Counted from the first letter of the stretch, positions 30,150 through 33,533 are shown. The stretch: 64,000 bases of DNA from Arion vulgaris (GCA_020796225.1 CM036768.1:35802289-35866288); one strand, 5' to 3'. Numbers and translations: made by a program. Notes: a model not told the origin generated them from the letters alone.

Positions 30150-31948
30150 TAGGGGCTGTGTTGGATGGCATCGGCGATCATGGATCTCCACAAATCTCTG
30201 TCCCTGATGTTTGCTATCATCTCAGATGTTGACGCTTTTCTGTGCCATGAAAGCAGGCTAATATTTTCTCTCTGTGTCTTCCTCTGTTTGGTCTTCCTTC
30301 AATTTTACCGGTTGTCACAATGTGTTCATATGAAGATCATACTAGAAGAAAATAGATAGAAAGAAGGAGGAAGAAAGAGGAAGAATACAGCATGAAGCAT
30401 GGTTTTCCAAAGTGGGCAGTACAGCCCTCCCCCCCCTCCCAGTGGGCACTGAAGCCTTCCAGGAAGGAGGGGCGCGAGTAAGCATATGAAGAAGACAAAA
30501 GTAATAAAGGAAAAGAATGGAAGCAATATAAAAGACAAGAAATTATAAAATTATATAGCTTTATAGTTTTAGATTTACCGAAAGGAGTTAATTCTTATTT
30601 TTCTTGTTTATTGATCTATACACTCTGATATAACCAAAATAAGGTTTGCCCTTAGCTTGAAAGGAGCATCCACATCTTCTTCTTTTGTCGTCAGACTACT
30701 ATCAGGTTGCTGCCCAGTTTTGCAGTTTTCTATTTTTGTCTTGCACTGTTCTGGTGGCTTGGATGATTGTTATTTTTGCTCTTTGACAGGATTCTGCTAT
30801 TCCATCTAACCATCTTTTTTGTACTCTTCCTCTCGCCTTTTTTCCTGATGTTCTGTTATAGAAGCTCTGTATACTGTTAAGTTTGGATATATTCTTATTA
30901 AGTAGTCAAACCACTTCACTCTTTGTTTTTCAATGTAATTCAATCAAGGTTCTGTGCCAACTTTCTTTCTTATACTGATGTTGGTGACCCTGTCTTTTCT
31001 GGTGCTGTTAGTAACTTTTGGTAGGCATCGCATTTCACATGTAGTTATCAGTTATATGAGGACTATCATCATAGCACTCTGGACACATCCATAGGTGCTC
31101 CGATCTCCACCTCAACAAATCCAGCAGTGCCCAACCTCCCAAAACTCCAACATGTGTAGATATTTTTTGCGACTGTGCTTTCCTCTTTGACAGGAGCATG
31201 CCTCATCTTAACTCCTTGTAGACCAAACGTCACACTAAAGGGCGTTTTGTACTCTAATAACAAATTTGCCCTGGTCCACTAAGAGTTAAAGAAGCTTTAA
31301 TCCTCTACATAAGAATGAAAATGAAAATCGTTGCATATCCTTTACAGGACGTAACCATCAACCACAGTAAATTAGTTGATTTTCTAGGCACCACTTTTAC
31401 GTTCAGTACTTTGCCATTGCTTTCTGAACGGTGAGGTCTATTTTTACATTTTGTAAAATTCCCACGGAAACAAATTTGCTTTCAAACTTGTCCACCATGG
31501 GGTTTGAGCCAGGTACGCTTTGGTTTGTGATCAAGCTCACTACCGCTTGAGTTACAGACGCTCGACCTACATAAGAAACAAAACAAATAATACAATTATA
31601 TTACTTACGATTGCCAGGATTCTCATCTGGAATTCTCTCCCTTATTACCCTACATGCATCGTAGACAATTGTGGATGGCTCAAACTGCATCGTTTTGATG
31701 ACATTGAGGTCCACCGCACTGATCTTCAACGAAAGAGTCATGGTGGCAGTTAGCTTGCCCCCTTGACAACCACAGTGAAAATGTTTACAACTGTGTGATT
31801 TCCAGTTGCTTGAGAATGTTCTCAGAAACAATGGTACAAATGTCAGCTTATGTTACACCTGAGCGTATCAAACAGTTGTTACACCTGAAGGCTTGAATGT
31901 TGAGTTCTTTGATTTCAATGTGTTGTTGTTGTTGTTTACTGGAGTGGT
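101..31948 (-). CDS. TLN: Talin gene, N-terminal part (14 coding exons, spliced)
   Basis: Talin is a cytoskeletal adaptor that binds integrin beta tails through its FERM head and actin and vinculin through its rod. Joining 31741-31609, 28608-28511, 27405-27276, 25620-25471, 23590-23448, 21370-21243, 19646-19583, 17796-17692, 16695-16606, 15779-15714, 14013-13912, 12189-12113, 11014-10837 and 241-101 gives 1605 nt, 535 codons with no stop. All introns are GT-AG and all phases match. Domains follow human talin order: F0 about 1-86, F1 about 87-205, F2 about 206-310, F3 about 311-403, linker to about 490, then rod start. The F3 motif RRWAASP (W360, matching human W359) and L326 (matching human integrin-activating L325) are kept. 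The remaining rod, some 2000 residues, lies outside the window. Identity is from family knowledge; the exon model is read directly. TLN1 versus TLN2 does not apply to a probable single invertebrate talin. Confidence 0.96.
242..1480. other. Intron 13 sequence, no recognised element
   Basis: AT-rich intron sequence. I see no open frame with a family signature and no repeat shared with the rest of the window. It contains short T and A runs and a weakly tandem GTCTGT/TCTAAT patch around 1165-1360. Confidence 0.5.
1481..2046 (+). mobile_element. LINE-1att fragment: RT C-terminus and 3' end
   Basis: An intact 175-codon frame (1494-2021) encodes the C-terminal end of a LINE reverse transcriptase: SILTYASESWKMTKD, WRYVGHTLRRNDQRISKQ, LREAGNIGLSSMEEIERVAQ and the stop after LQALCNV. 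A TTATTATTATTA tail follows, typical of this family here. It is 5'-truncated near 1481. It is the longest of about a dozen copies in the window. Confidence 0.88.
2311..2716 (+). mobile_element. LINE-1att fragment, decayed
   Basis: Second copy of the same LINE 3' end 300 bp downstream in the same orientation, with frameshifts. It retains GHTLRRNDQRISKQALKWDA and the (ATT)n tail. Confidence 0.85.
2740..2958 (+). mobile_element. LINE-2 fragment (RT C-terminal region)
   Basis: Reads as a piece of a second LINE family: CICAFEGYRRVLHIPWTMKK then SIQNKLKIKEN. The same region recurs at 16187 and 55697. No tail is seen. Confidence 0.7.
2971..3232 (+). mobile_element. SINE-B copy with target duplication
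   Basis: Nearly full-length SINE-B from the GTTGCCGGGCC head to the AAGTGGTCGATATGGAGC end. It is flanked by AAGATCACAATG (2959-2970) and AAGATCACAGTG (3233-3244). Confidence 0.85.
3245..3740 (+). mobile_element. LINE-4 (RTE-like) 3' end fragment
   Basis: Encodes KRRKWRWVGHTLRKTQSSV, RQALEWNLQGKQKRGCPKQT and, after a frameshift, SWETIEGAARDREEWKTTVE, the standard C-terminus of RTE-type reverse transcriptases. Confidence 0.85.
3809..3891. repeat. (GA)n microsatellite
   Basis: About 35 uninterrupted GA dinucleotides followed by a short imperfect tail. Confidence 0.98.
3900..4235 (+). mobile_element. RNase H LINE (LINE-5) 3' debris
   Basis: VINQVRAHLCYIGKSQTLEQ resembles the region 3' of the RNase H domain seen at 12762-12850 on the other strand. 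TTGGACATACCAGACAGTG recurs at 15407. No intact frame. Confidence 0.55.
4236..4440 (-). mobile_element. LINE-4 (RTE-like) 3' end fragment
   Basis: The minus strand repeats the 57425-57730 copy: EDLCSVCS, ERWKKFVED-like and KGMAGERE-like coding remnants of an RTE reverse transcriptase C-terminus. Confidence 0.65.
4441..5182. other. Intron 13 sequence, little structure
   Basis: A partial SINE-like patch (CATCTCTTACAGCATGCCTG to CGGCAACACAAGG, 4510-4580) resembles the SINE-B head in minus orientation. The rest is unassigned AT-rich sequence. Confidence 0.45.
5192..5403 (+). mobile_element. SINE-A copy
   Basis: tRNA-like head (CCCAGCGTGTTCGTAGCG, B-box-like GGTTCAATTC) and a CGGAAAAAAAAC tail. 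Target duplication TTTGAAATG at 5183-5191 and 5404-5412. Confidence 0.93.
5413..6010 (-). mobile_element. SINE-E2 copy split by SINE-C2
   Basis: The body (GAAAGCAATGGCAAACTTCT in sense) lies at 5413-5534 and the tRNA-like head (TGTAGCTTAAGCGGTAGTG, GGTTCAAACTCC) at 5890-6010. The interruption is the SINE-C2 insertion. Confidence 0.9.
5535..5876 (+). mobile_element. SINE-C2 copy inserted in SINE-E2
   Basis: Head GCCTGAGTGGTTACGGGGCCC, body ending in GCAAGAGAGAGAGG. Perfect 13-bp duplication GAACGGTGAAGTC at 5522-5534 and 5877-5889. Confidence 0.94.
6095..7180 (-). mobile_element. RNase H LINE (LINE-5): RNase H domain and 3' end
   Basis: Minus frame 7103-6243 contains a ribonuclease H domain with its catalytic acidic residues in context: VVYTDGSVQRG, TSSMRMEVEAVTAAL, VVVSDSQSM and WIYCPGHAGVYGNERAD. 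The 3' untranslated part ends near AGTTTAGTAACCAATAACC. This architecture (RNase H after RT) is typical of I-superfamily LINEs. It is 5'-truncated. Confidence 0.9.
7345..7600 (-). mobile_element. SINE-D copy
   Basis: In sense the head has an A box (GTAGCTAAGTGGTTAAG) and a body running to CCCTTCAGACTATG. It is the same family as 23993-24250. Confidence 0.85.
7632..7840 (+). mobile_element. SINE-A copy
   Basis: Full length with an A-rich tail. Duplication AACATTTGGG at 7622-7631 and 7841-7850. Confidence 0.93.
8279..8492 (-). mobile_element. SINE-B copy
   Basis: In plus reading it starts at the (TTC)n tail complement and ends at CAACACACGGG. Confidence 0.85.
8690..9205. repeat. Degenerate minisatellite, about 25-bp unit
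   Basis: Variants of AAACCAATGATACACAATG recur roughly every 25-50 bp (8700, 8785, 8810, 9110, 9135, 9185), interrupted by unrelated sequence at about 8835-9030. The unit is heavily diverged. Confidence 0.55.
9378..9672 (+). mobile_element. LINE-1att 3' end, open 85-codon frame
   Basis: The frame 9390-9647 is intact and encodes WRYIGHTLRRNDQRISKQ to the stop after LQALCNV, followed by ATTATTATT. Severely 5'-truncated. Confidence 0.9.
9897..9985 (-). mobile_element. SINE-G head
   Basis: In sense: CGCCGAATGGATTAGAGCGC, then GACCTGGGTTCAATCC, tRNA-like A and B boxes. Confidence 0.7.
10275..10400 (+). mobile_element. Penelope-like 3' UTR remnant
   Basis: GTGGCGACTAATGACACC and TTCTTGTCTAGCTACACC match the 3' untranslated part of the Penelope-like element at 41690-41770. 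Confidence 0.6.
10837..11014 (-). CDS. TLN: Talin exon 13, linker
   Basis: Residues 429-488: ATIIQHNMGN, then a Ser/Gly/Gln-rich stretch with VSMPGLLRDG and SQSNQVQSGFSAQH. It corresponds in position and length to the flexible head-rod linker that calpain cuts in vertebrates. The acceptor is CTTCTTCCCTAG. The donor GTTAGT at 10836 is the best local choice, phase 0. The open frame runs on to 10723, so the 3' boundary is slightly less certain. Confidence 0.9.
11195..11435 (-). mobile_element. LINE-3 (RTE-like) 3' end
   Basis: Minus frame reads KDRELWRSMIAYVSRHGT then stop, the characteristic RTE C-terminus, with a short GAT-rich tail at 11190-11200. Confidence 0.8.
11436..11690 (-). mobile_element. 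RNase H LINE (LINE-5) C-terminal fragment
   Basis: Minus frame: NALIECGRKEDFHLNQST, LQELGLKIGVARKEQHNKY, RWTLLEILQRRSEHLWTCQC. Similar frames recur at 22743 and 61853. Confidence 0.8.
12113..12189 (-). CDS. TLN: Talin exon 12, start of linker
   Basis: Residues 404-428: KKAKDHLGIEGDENSTMYEE then NVQAG. The donor was chosen as CA/GTATGT (12112-12111), because only this gives phase 2 and reads into the talin-like frame of exon 13. Nearby GTACAG would break the frame. Confidence 0.92.
12350..13200 (-). mobile_element. RNase H LINE (LINE-5) fragment with SINE-B insertion
   Basis: Minus frame 13178-12762 carries RNase H motifs TTSSITMEINAASMALSW, IIISDSMNML and WLYTPGHTGVQGNES. Position 12545-12688 is a partial SINE-B. 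The 12350-12490 end is a different LINE tail sharing sequence with 30670-30790. Confidence 0.75.
13265..13850 (-). mobile_element. LINE-2 fragment
   Basis: The minus strand repeats LINE-2: the CTGAGCAGAACTTTGCCACC junction matches 17540-17570 in reverse, and the region near 13600-13700 matches the KCYRRVL-type coding segment. No intact frame. Confidence 0.7.
13912..14013 (-). CDS. TLN: Talin exon 11, end of F3
   Basis: Residues 370-403: DFGDYSDTYYSVQTTEGEQ, then SQLIAGYIDIILRK, the last F3 strand and C-terminal helix. The acceptor is TTCCTTGCAG and the donor GTGAGC, phase 0. Confidence 0.96.
14070..14500 (+). mobile_element. SINE-G copy split by SINE-B
   Basis: The head at 14070-14170 (GCTGAATGGATTAGAATGC, CAGGTTCCATCCCC) continues after the SINE-B at 14436-14500 (GCCATTAAATTCCTCAGG), as in the 34640-35120 copy. 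Confidence 0.8.
14181..14434 (-). mobile_element. SINE-B copy inside SINE-G
   Basis: Full-length minus-strand SINE-B with a (TTC)n complement at its start and a CGGCACCACACAGG end. Confidence 0.85.
14500..14640 (+). mobile_element. LINE C-terminal scrap
   Basis: Reads RRPRRRWLKDIKETMNMTID, then a stop after KGYVP. The RPRRRW motif is typical of LINE RT C-termini. Confidence 0.65.
14862..15095 (+). mobile_element. SINE-B copy
   Basis: Plus-strand SINE-B from GTTGCCGGGGCCTGC to GAGCGTTCGAAGAAG. With the minus copy at 14181-14434 it forms an inverted pair. Confidence 0.87.
15156..15358 (+). mobile_element. SINE-A copy
   Basis: Full length with a poly-A tail. Perfect duplication ATTACTGATAAAT at 15143-15155 and 15359-15371. 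Confidence 0.95.
15714..15779 (-). CDS. TLN: Talin exon 10, F3 integrin site
   Basis: Residues 348-369: IMKTWPLTTVRRWAASPNSF plus TL. W360 and R359 match human W359 and R358, which grip the NPxY motif of integrin beta tails. It is 66 nt in phase 0, with acceptor CTTTTTCAG and donor GTAAGT. Confidence 0.96.
15826..16184 (+). mobile_element. LINE-1att 3' end, open frame
   Basis: The frame 15803-16156 stays open through WNEFRRSDEIRDMSGQP, GHTLRRNDQRISKQ and the stop after LQALCNV, then (ATT)n. It sits 47 bp upstream (in the gene's sense) of exon 10. Confidence 0.9.
16187..16575 (+). mobile_element. LINE-2 fragment
   Basis: TCALEYKCYRKVFCILWTEE, IYPERTQS-like, then the EKRRRGRPQRRWINSIAEY segment of a LINE RT C-terminus. 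It ends about 30 bp from the talin exon 9 donor. Confidence 0.8.
16606..16695 (-). CDS. TLN: Talin exon 9, F3 strand 1-2 loop
   Basis: Residues 318-347: EKMKGKNKLVPRLLGITKES then VVRVDEKTKE. L326 matches the human L325 residue required for integrin activation. The acceptor is TATTTTCAG. The donor GTAGTT is suboptimal, and LINE-derived sequence begins not far downstream of it in the intron. Confidence 0.95.
16821..16944. mobile_element. TTAA-type MITE, family 2
   Basis: Flanked by TTAA (16817-16820 and 16945-16948). Inverted ends CTCATTGTGGACCA and TACCTGGTCTAG. Related to 19436 and 31212. Confidence 0.8.
16949..17190 (-). mobile_element. SINE-E copy
   Basis: Sense head GTGTGGCTTAGGGGATAGTG with GAGTTCGAATCATGC, and body GAAAGCAATGGCAAACTACT. 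Confidence 0.88.
17265..17395 (-). mobile_element. Penelope-like 3' end with hammerhead-like motif
   Basis: In sense: GCTTGATAAAGGCCTTTTGG followed by TTTGTAAAACTACAGTACC. The GAAAC block is mutated here. Confidence 0.7.
17395..17590 (+). mobile_element. LINE-2 3' end
   Basis: Reads GREEEKDHGEDGFRK, or in another frame RRRERPRRRWIQEV, then MTAAEAGHLAYEREKLRRT and GVAKFCSGHAI, followed by GATGATGAT. This is the terminal part of LINE-2. Confidence 0.8.
17692..17796 (-). CDS. TLN: Talin exon 8, F2/F3
   Basis: Residues 283-317: EHQKFVGLSEVEAKVKY, RSLKTYGITFFLVK. It joins the end of F2 to strand 1 of F3. The acceptor is TTTTTTTAACAG and the donor GTTGGT, a weaker site than the others. Phase 0 at both ends. 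Confidence 0.95.
17945..18100 (+). mobile_element. Penelope-like ends in head-to-head arrangement
   Basis: A minus-oriented end block (ACTGCAGTAAAACTATG, 17957-17973) is followed within 50 bp by a plus-oriented GATAAAGGCCTTTTGGTCGA block and GTAAAACTACAGTACTTT. Confidence 0.65.
18125..18325 (-). mobile_element. LINE-6 fragment
   Basis: Shares CTTCATAAATAGTGTTTTTC and TCCACTGTGTCGAAGTAGC with 57220-57400 and, in reverse, 39300-39440 and 43620-43740. Confidence 0.7.
18467..18499. repeat. (TA)n microsatellite
   Basis: About 16 TA dinucleotides. Confidence 0.97.
18840..19345 (-). mobile_element. Unidentified repeat with 150-codon open frame
   Basis: Minus frame 19323-18871 has cysteine pairs (LTCAADMENVLCPFC), a LLFHLKEKV stretch and an internal 18-bp duplication (EYTRGMEYTR). 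Its 5' part is repeated at 52835-52945, so it is repeat-derived. I do not recognise the family. Confidence 0.45.
19436..19559. mobile_element. TTAA-type MITE, family 2
   Basis: Left TTAA at 19432-19435. The right TTAA has decayed. Ends CTCCTTGTAGAC and GTTCCACTAAAAG. It lies 23 bp past the exon 7 donor. Confidence 0.7.
19583..19646 (-). CDS. TLN: Talin exon 7, F2 basic segment
   Basis: Residues 261-282: LKEFLPKEYIKLKG then IEKKIFG. The lysine cluster corresponds to the phosphoinositide-contacting part of F2 in other talins. It is only 64 nt. The acceptor is TTGTTTCAG and the donor GTAAGT. A TTAA-type MITE ends about 23 bp past the donor. Confidence 0.94.
19790..20346 (+). mobile_element. SINE-E copy split by a TTAA MITE
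   Basis: Head GGTGGTGTCTGTGGCTTAA at 19790, resuming GGGTTAGTGACTCGG at 20125, with B-box GAGTTCGAATCACGC and body GCAATGGCAAACTACTGAAC. Confidence 0.92.
19809..20120. mobile_element. TTAA-type MITE, family 1
   Basis: 312 bp between TTAA copies (19805-19808 and 20121-20124). Inverted ends CTCTTTCCAC and GCGGGAAAGAG. Internal duplicate of CTTTAAGCCGCACACTGCGC. Probably a piggyBac-like non-autonomous element, judged by the TTAA target. Confidence 0.85.
20690..20915 (+). mobile_element. LINE-3 (RTE-like) 3' end
   Basis: RHVLRREGLEHFVTTGKIQG and KRELWRDMIAYAGRHGT then stop, followed by a TGATTGATTGA tail. Confidence 0.87.
20930..21168 (-). mobile_element. SINE-B copy
   Basis: Minus-strand SINE-B with the (TTC)n complement at its plus-strand start. 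Confidence 0.85.
21243..21370 (-). CDS. TLN: Talin exon 6, F2
   Basis: Residues 219-260: SRDAILNGTHPVS, GGLQCQVQFGDH, SKHKPGFL. This is F2, the acyl-CoA-binding-like helical lobe. The acceptor is CTCTTCAG and the donor GTGAGT. It ends in phase 2, and exon 7 completes an aspartate codon. Confidence 0.95.
21490..21965 (-). mobile_element. LINE-5 (21490-21745) then LINE-1att (21765-21965) debris
   Basis: The first part matches the LINE-5 3' end (GGACATGTTCATAGTTGCTC in plus). The second matches the RT C-terminal part of LINE-1att (GCGAGAGTTGGAAAATGAC in sense). Confidence 0.7.
22155..22690 (-). mobile_element. SINE-I copy split by SINE-C2
   Basis: SINE-I flanks at 22155-22185 and 22519-22690, with the sense head containing GCATAA and GTTGTGGATTCAATC. 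The same family is at 32510 and 60740. Confidence 0.82.
22186..22518 (-). mobile_element. SINE-C2 copy inserted in SINE-I
   Basis: Perfect duplication CCTTAGGGTAT at 22175-22185 and 22519-22529. In plus the copy begins CTCTCTCTCTCACC and ends CACTCGGGCA. Confidence 0.93.
22743..23055 (-). mobile_element. LINE-5 C-terminal fragment
   Basis: Same segment as 11436-11690 (CAGTTGATGTGGATTGG, CTATATGAGGGCGTTC), more decayed. Confidence 0.72.
23056..23318 (+). mobile_element. SINE-B copy
   Basis: GTGTTGCGGGACTCGCAAGG to GAGCATTCGAAGAAG, abutting the LINE-5 fragment. Confidence 0.87.
23340..23430 (-). pseudogene. Decayed partial duplicate of talin exon 5
   Basis: In plus-strand reading, TAAGTTTAG, TGACCAGGTCTCTTG and ACATTCTGAC repeat, in the same order and spacing, the sequence of the 3' half of exon 5 at 23460-23503. 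A similar CTAACTTAA flank precedes both copies. The duplicate lacks the GTGAGT donor and carries several substitutions and small indels, so it is unlikely to be spliced in. Read as a local tandem duplication that then decayed. Confidence 0.8.
23448..23590 (-). CDS. TLN: Talin exon 5, F1/F2 boundary
   Basis: Residues 171-218: NWLDHSKTLREQ, LLLRRKFFYSDQNVD, RDPVQLNLLYVQ. This block is almost invariant in talins. The donor is CAG/GTGAGT, phase 0. A decayed partial copy of the 3' half of this exon lies about 20 bp beyond the donor (see 23340-23430). Confidence 0.96.
23640..23990 (+). mobile_element. LINE-2 fragment
   Basis: Frame from 23741: TTYGCELWTIKQTLKNKIEA, FETRCYKKFLEHPGK, KYFGHVKSHSGLERVIMG, a LINE RT C-terminal segment, truncated by the following SINE-D. 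Confidence 0.83.
23993..24250 (+). mobile_element. SINE-D copy, best tRNA-like head
   Basis: A box TGGCTGAGTGGTTAAG (24003) and B box GGTTCGAATC (24046) at normal tRNA spacing, then a 170-bp body ending AATCCTTCGGCTTTAAACCC. The head resembles class II (Ser/Leu) tRNA, but the body shows it is a SINE. Confidence 0.9.
24360..24560 (+). mobile_element. SINE-D copy, diverged
   Basis: AATGGTGAAGTGGTTAAGATG head; the B box region reads GTGGGTTAGACCCC. Confidence 0.75.
24736..24968 (-). mobile_element. SINE-D copy
   Basis: In plus it starts TTAAAGCCAAGGATTGACTT and ends GGGCTTAACCACAGAG; the sense head has GGTTTGAGTCC. Confidence 0.87.
25037..25294. mobile_element. Mariner-like MITE
   Basis: 258 bp between TA dinucleotides (25035-25036, 25295-25296), with inverted ends CAGGGTGTTCAACTTAA and, reversed, CAAGGTGTTCAAGATAA. 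Inserted in the family H element. Confidence 0.78.
25471..25620 (-). CDS. TLN: Talin exon 4, F1 with basic loop
   Basis: Residues 121-170: ITNHEEYSLVRDLPED, then the lysine-rich loop KRDKSIAKDQKRLEEM and KLHTDDE. In other talins the F1 loop is a basic, partly helical insertion that contacts acidic phospholipid. The donor is GTAAGTAC. It leaves one base of a leucine codon for exon 5. Confidence 0.96.
25685..27075 (-). mobile_element. Penelope-like retroelement: RT end, GIY-YIG, 3' end
   Basis: The minus strand shows the RT C-terminal motif VYYKPTDAHSFLLYTSSHSQ near 26900, then HYPLVAYRRDRSLKDMLVHS (about 26535), then a GIY-YIG endonuclease: IIYAIICKRCNKAYIGETSR and NRFAQHLRDIRQ (26330-26220), HFNDTGHSG, and FALENRLFRY with the expected glutamate. 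RT plus C-terminal GIY-YIG defines Penelope-like elements. Frameshifts separate the segments, so it is dead. It fills most of talin intron 3. The 3' end carries the hammerhead-like motif at 25765-25800. Confidence 0.9.
27276..27405 (-). CDS. TLN: Talin exon 3, F0/F1 junction
   Basis: Residues 78-120, starting DLLEYKRKHR and continuing VRTLDG, LQVDDSHTV and MITICTRM, matching the opening of talin F1. The acceptor is CATCATTTAG and the donor GTATGT. It ends in phase 1 with the first base of a glycine codon. Confidence 0.96.
27464..27681. mobile_element. TTAA-type MITE, family 3
   Basis: 218 bp between TTAA copies (27460-27463, 27682-27685). Inverted ends CCCTTTAGCTGCTA and TAGCAGTGAAAGGG. Internal palindromes ACGTATATATACGT and GACGTGTTAACACGT. 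The CCCTTT end and TTAA target fit piggyBac-like elements. Confidence 0.88.
27753..27958 (-). mobile_element. SINE-A copy
   Basis: Perfect duplication ATGTGGTTGGAAT at 27740-27752 and 27959-27971. Confidence 0.95.
28092..28258. mobile_element. hAT-like MITE
   Basis: 167 bp with perfect 8-bp duplication AGCTGAGT (28084-28091, 28259-28266). Ends CAGGGCGGCTGGTCATT and, reversed, CAGTGGCGGCTCGTGGTC. Confidence 0.9.
28511..28608 (-). CDS. TLN: Talin exon 2, F0
   Basis: Residues 45-77, with TEYGLFLADEDPKKGVWLE and EYYLLRNG, the conserved second half of F0. The acceptor is CTGTTTCAG and the donor GTTTGT. The 98-nt length brings the frame back to phase 0. Confidence 0.96.
28985..29290 (+). mobile_element. 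LINE C-terminal fragment (jockey/I-type)
   Basis: RQTIIFRLRIEHNRLNKHR, then LQDCPLYILPRNECWPHNPT and TVDFIIRTHLTV then stop, with frameshifts. This is the cysteine-containing C-terminus of RNase H-class LINEs. Confidence 0.75.
29385..29945 (-). mobile_element. LINE-7 C-terminus with in-frame triplication
   Basis: Minus frame 29929-29582 encodes three tandem 24-residue units around HMNDGRIPKDILYGQLATGT, then FIDTCKRDLTSCCID and NWERLAKDRHAWRAAV, followed in other frames by a C-terminal cysteine motif (FTCCNCGKDC). It is an RTE/CR1-type LINE end. Normal relatives have one unit. Confidence 0.85.
29716..29932. repeat. 72-bp tandem repeat, three units
   Basis: Unit starts GTCTAGTACCAGTTGCTAG at 29716, 29788 and 29860, with only a few differences between units. 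Confidence 0.95.
30100..30330 (-). mobile_element. LINE-3 3' end with (GAT)n tail
   Basis: Sense: KDRDLWRSMIADAIQH-type C-terminus, with a (GAT)n tail at 30108-30149. Confidence 0.78.
30395..30480. mobile_element. hAT-2 MITE end fragment
   Basis: TTTTCCAAAGTGGGCAGTAC and CTTCCAGGAAGG match the right end of the 35149 and 45618 elements, reversed. Confidence 0.55.
30670..31040 (-). mobile_element. LINE-4-like fragment
   Basis: Minus strand reads GTEP then NYIEKQRVKWFDYLI and RREEEYKKDG, an internal C-terminal portion of an RTE-like RT, decayed. Confidence 0.7.
31040..31200 (-). mobile_element. LINE-5 3' fragment
   Basis: AGTTATATGAGGACTATCAT and CATAGGTGCTCCGATC are shared with 61861 and 21490. 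Confidence 0.7.
31212..31285. mobile_element. TTAA-type MITE, family 2, short
   Basis: 74 bp between TTAA copies (31208-31211, 31286-31289). Ends CTCCTTGTAGACCA and TGGTCCACTAAGAG. An internally deleted version of 16821. Confidence 0.85.
31310..31565 (-). mobile_element. SINE-E2 copy
   Basis: Sense head GTCTGTAACTCAAGCGGTAG with GGCTCAAACCCC, body GAAAGCAATGGCAAAGTACT. It lies just inside intron 1, 44 bp from the exon 1 donor. Confidence 0.9.
31609..31741 (-). CDS. TLN: Talin exon 1 (coding), F0 N-terminus
   Basis: Encodes residues 1-44, beginning MTLSLKISAV and containing KTMQFEPST and YDACRVIRERIP, the diagnostic F0 ubiquitin-like opening of talins. It ends in phase 1 before the donor GTAAGTAA (31608-31601). 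The split codon is completed by exon 2 to give proline. Confidence 0.96.
31742..31948 (-). other. TLN: Talin 5' untranslated part of the first coding exon
   Basis: A strong acceptor (TTTGTTTTGTTTCAG) ends at 31949, so the exon carrying the start codon probably begins at 31948. No ATG occurs between that acceptor and the start codon at 31741, whose context GCCACCATGA is close to the animal Kozak optimum. An untranslated upstream exon is therefore expected at higher coordinates. The exon boundary is inferred from the acceptor alone. Confidence 0.7.
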
Positions 31949-32004
31949 CTGAAACAAAACAAATATAGATAAAAATAGAACACACACATTATAATAGTTT
32001 GATT

Positions 32005-32452
32005 GATCAATAGGACCATCATCATTGCACTTTGGTGAGTAGCCATGTGTGCTCCAATCTCTTTCTTAAACAGGAAGATCTCAGCTGCAGTACACAAACT
32101 TTGTAGCACCTTTGAGGGCCTAACTAACCTAATTTAACTTTAAAGATGATGAAGACATTTATGTAGGAATTTTATTTTTTATATGTTATTATGAATTGTT
32201 GCCCAGGCAGTGGCTTTCCAGCCTGCTCTTCTCGATTTGAGCTGACAGGGGTTCTTTTACATGCTCAAATTGAACACCTACATTTTATTGTCCATCTCCG
32301 ATAGGACTAGGTACTTGATCTCACCTACACCAGAGATCGAAGATCTCTAGAAAAATATTCGGATGGCTCCACAAGAATACGAACCTGGTACCTTTGGCAC
32401 GAGAGAAGAGCGCCTAACTTCTACGTCACAGACTCCCACATATTATACTAAA
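32005..32452 (-). mobile_element. SINE-F copy
   Basis: Sense head GAGTCTGTGACGTAGAAGTT and tail near TTGATCAATCAAAC, with body marker TAGTCCTATCGGAGATGG. Confidence 0.85.
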
Positions 32453-32509
32453 ACAGAGTAAGATTGAAAGAACAACATTTCAGAAATAATATAGCAATAG
32501 TTTGATTTT

Positions 32510-32700
32510 TAATTTCCGTAGTCTTTTCAGAGCTTAGGGTAGGAAGTCACTTAACTTTTCTAGATCCTAGTGAGCAGGAGGTAGGAGTGCCAATTCATTT
32601 GCTAACATGTGGAACGTTGAGTGTGGGATTGAACCTACAACCCTCTTGTGGCCGAGTCGATAGGTGATCGCTTATGCATTACGCGAATCCATTACACATT
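32510..32700 (-). mobile_element. SINE-I copy
   Basis: AGAGCTTAGGGTAGGAAGTC to GCTTATGCATTACGCG. Sense B-box GTAGGTTCAATCCC. Confidence 0.8.
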
Positions 32701-32734
32701 AGTTATAGTTGAATGAAAATTGTGGCATATCGTT

Positions 32735-33172
32735 TACAGGATGTCGCAGTGTTACTATTCTTTGCTCCCCTTGCGAGCCCCGGTAACACACAGGTGTACA
32801 CACCCGTGTAGTGCCAGGGCCTTCAAGGGAAGCATAAAATAGCACCACTGATACCTACAAGGCATGTCGTAAAGGCAACTGATGACCTAGGAAGCTACCT
32901 AATAAGTAAAAGCGTCGCAGACATCGGCTGTTCTGGCCTACTTATAAGTGCATAACTAGCACAACGTACAATCGCTCTTCGGCTCAGGTCACATACAAAT
33001 CACACAGAGTGGTTAACAAGTGGTCGATATGGAGCGTTCGAAGAAGAAGAAATTTACTAGGGTAACATCACTACACCCCTATCTTAGTCGCCTCTTACGA
33101 CATCATGCCTTGTAGTTCGCAGTGTTAATACTCTTTGCTGCCCTTGCAAGCCCTGGCAACACACAGGTGTAC
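32735..33172. mobile_element. Three SINE-B pieces: minus, plus, minus
   Basis: A minus piece (32735-32804), an almost complete plus copy (32805-33050) and a minus piece (33051-33172) follow directly, giving opposed copies on both sides of the central one. Confidence 0.8.
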
Positions 33173-33533
33173 AGATATTCAAAACCACCAAACTTAGTTT
33201 AGTCATTCCTACACAGCACAAAACTAATCCTTCCCCCCACATATAGCATCTTGCTCATTGATTCTAGTTTAGCCCAGTCCATTCATAAGCAAAACATCTG
33301 CTGTTCTACCACACGATATATATATATATACTTAATTTATGTTCGGTATTTTAAATAATCACTCACAAAAAAGCACTATTAGCTAAAGGAGATCACAGCA
33401 GGTGTTATTACCTGCCCGTATGAATAGAGCTTACAGATGGGTAGTCTACTTTTAAAGGTAGACACAGGTGGGACCAATGCGGAAGAGAAATTTATCATAG
33501 CATTTTGAACAAGTGAGAAATTATGTAGCTTTA

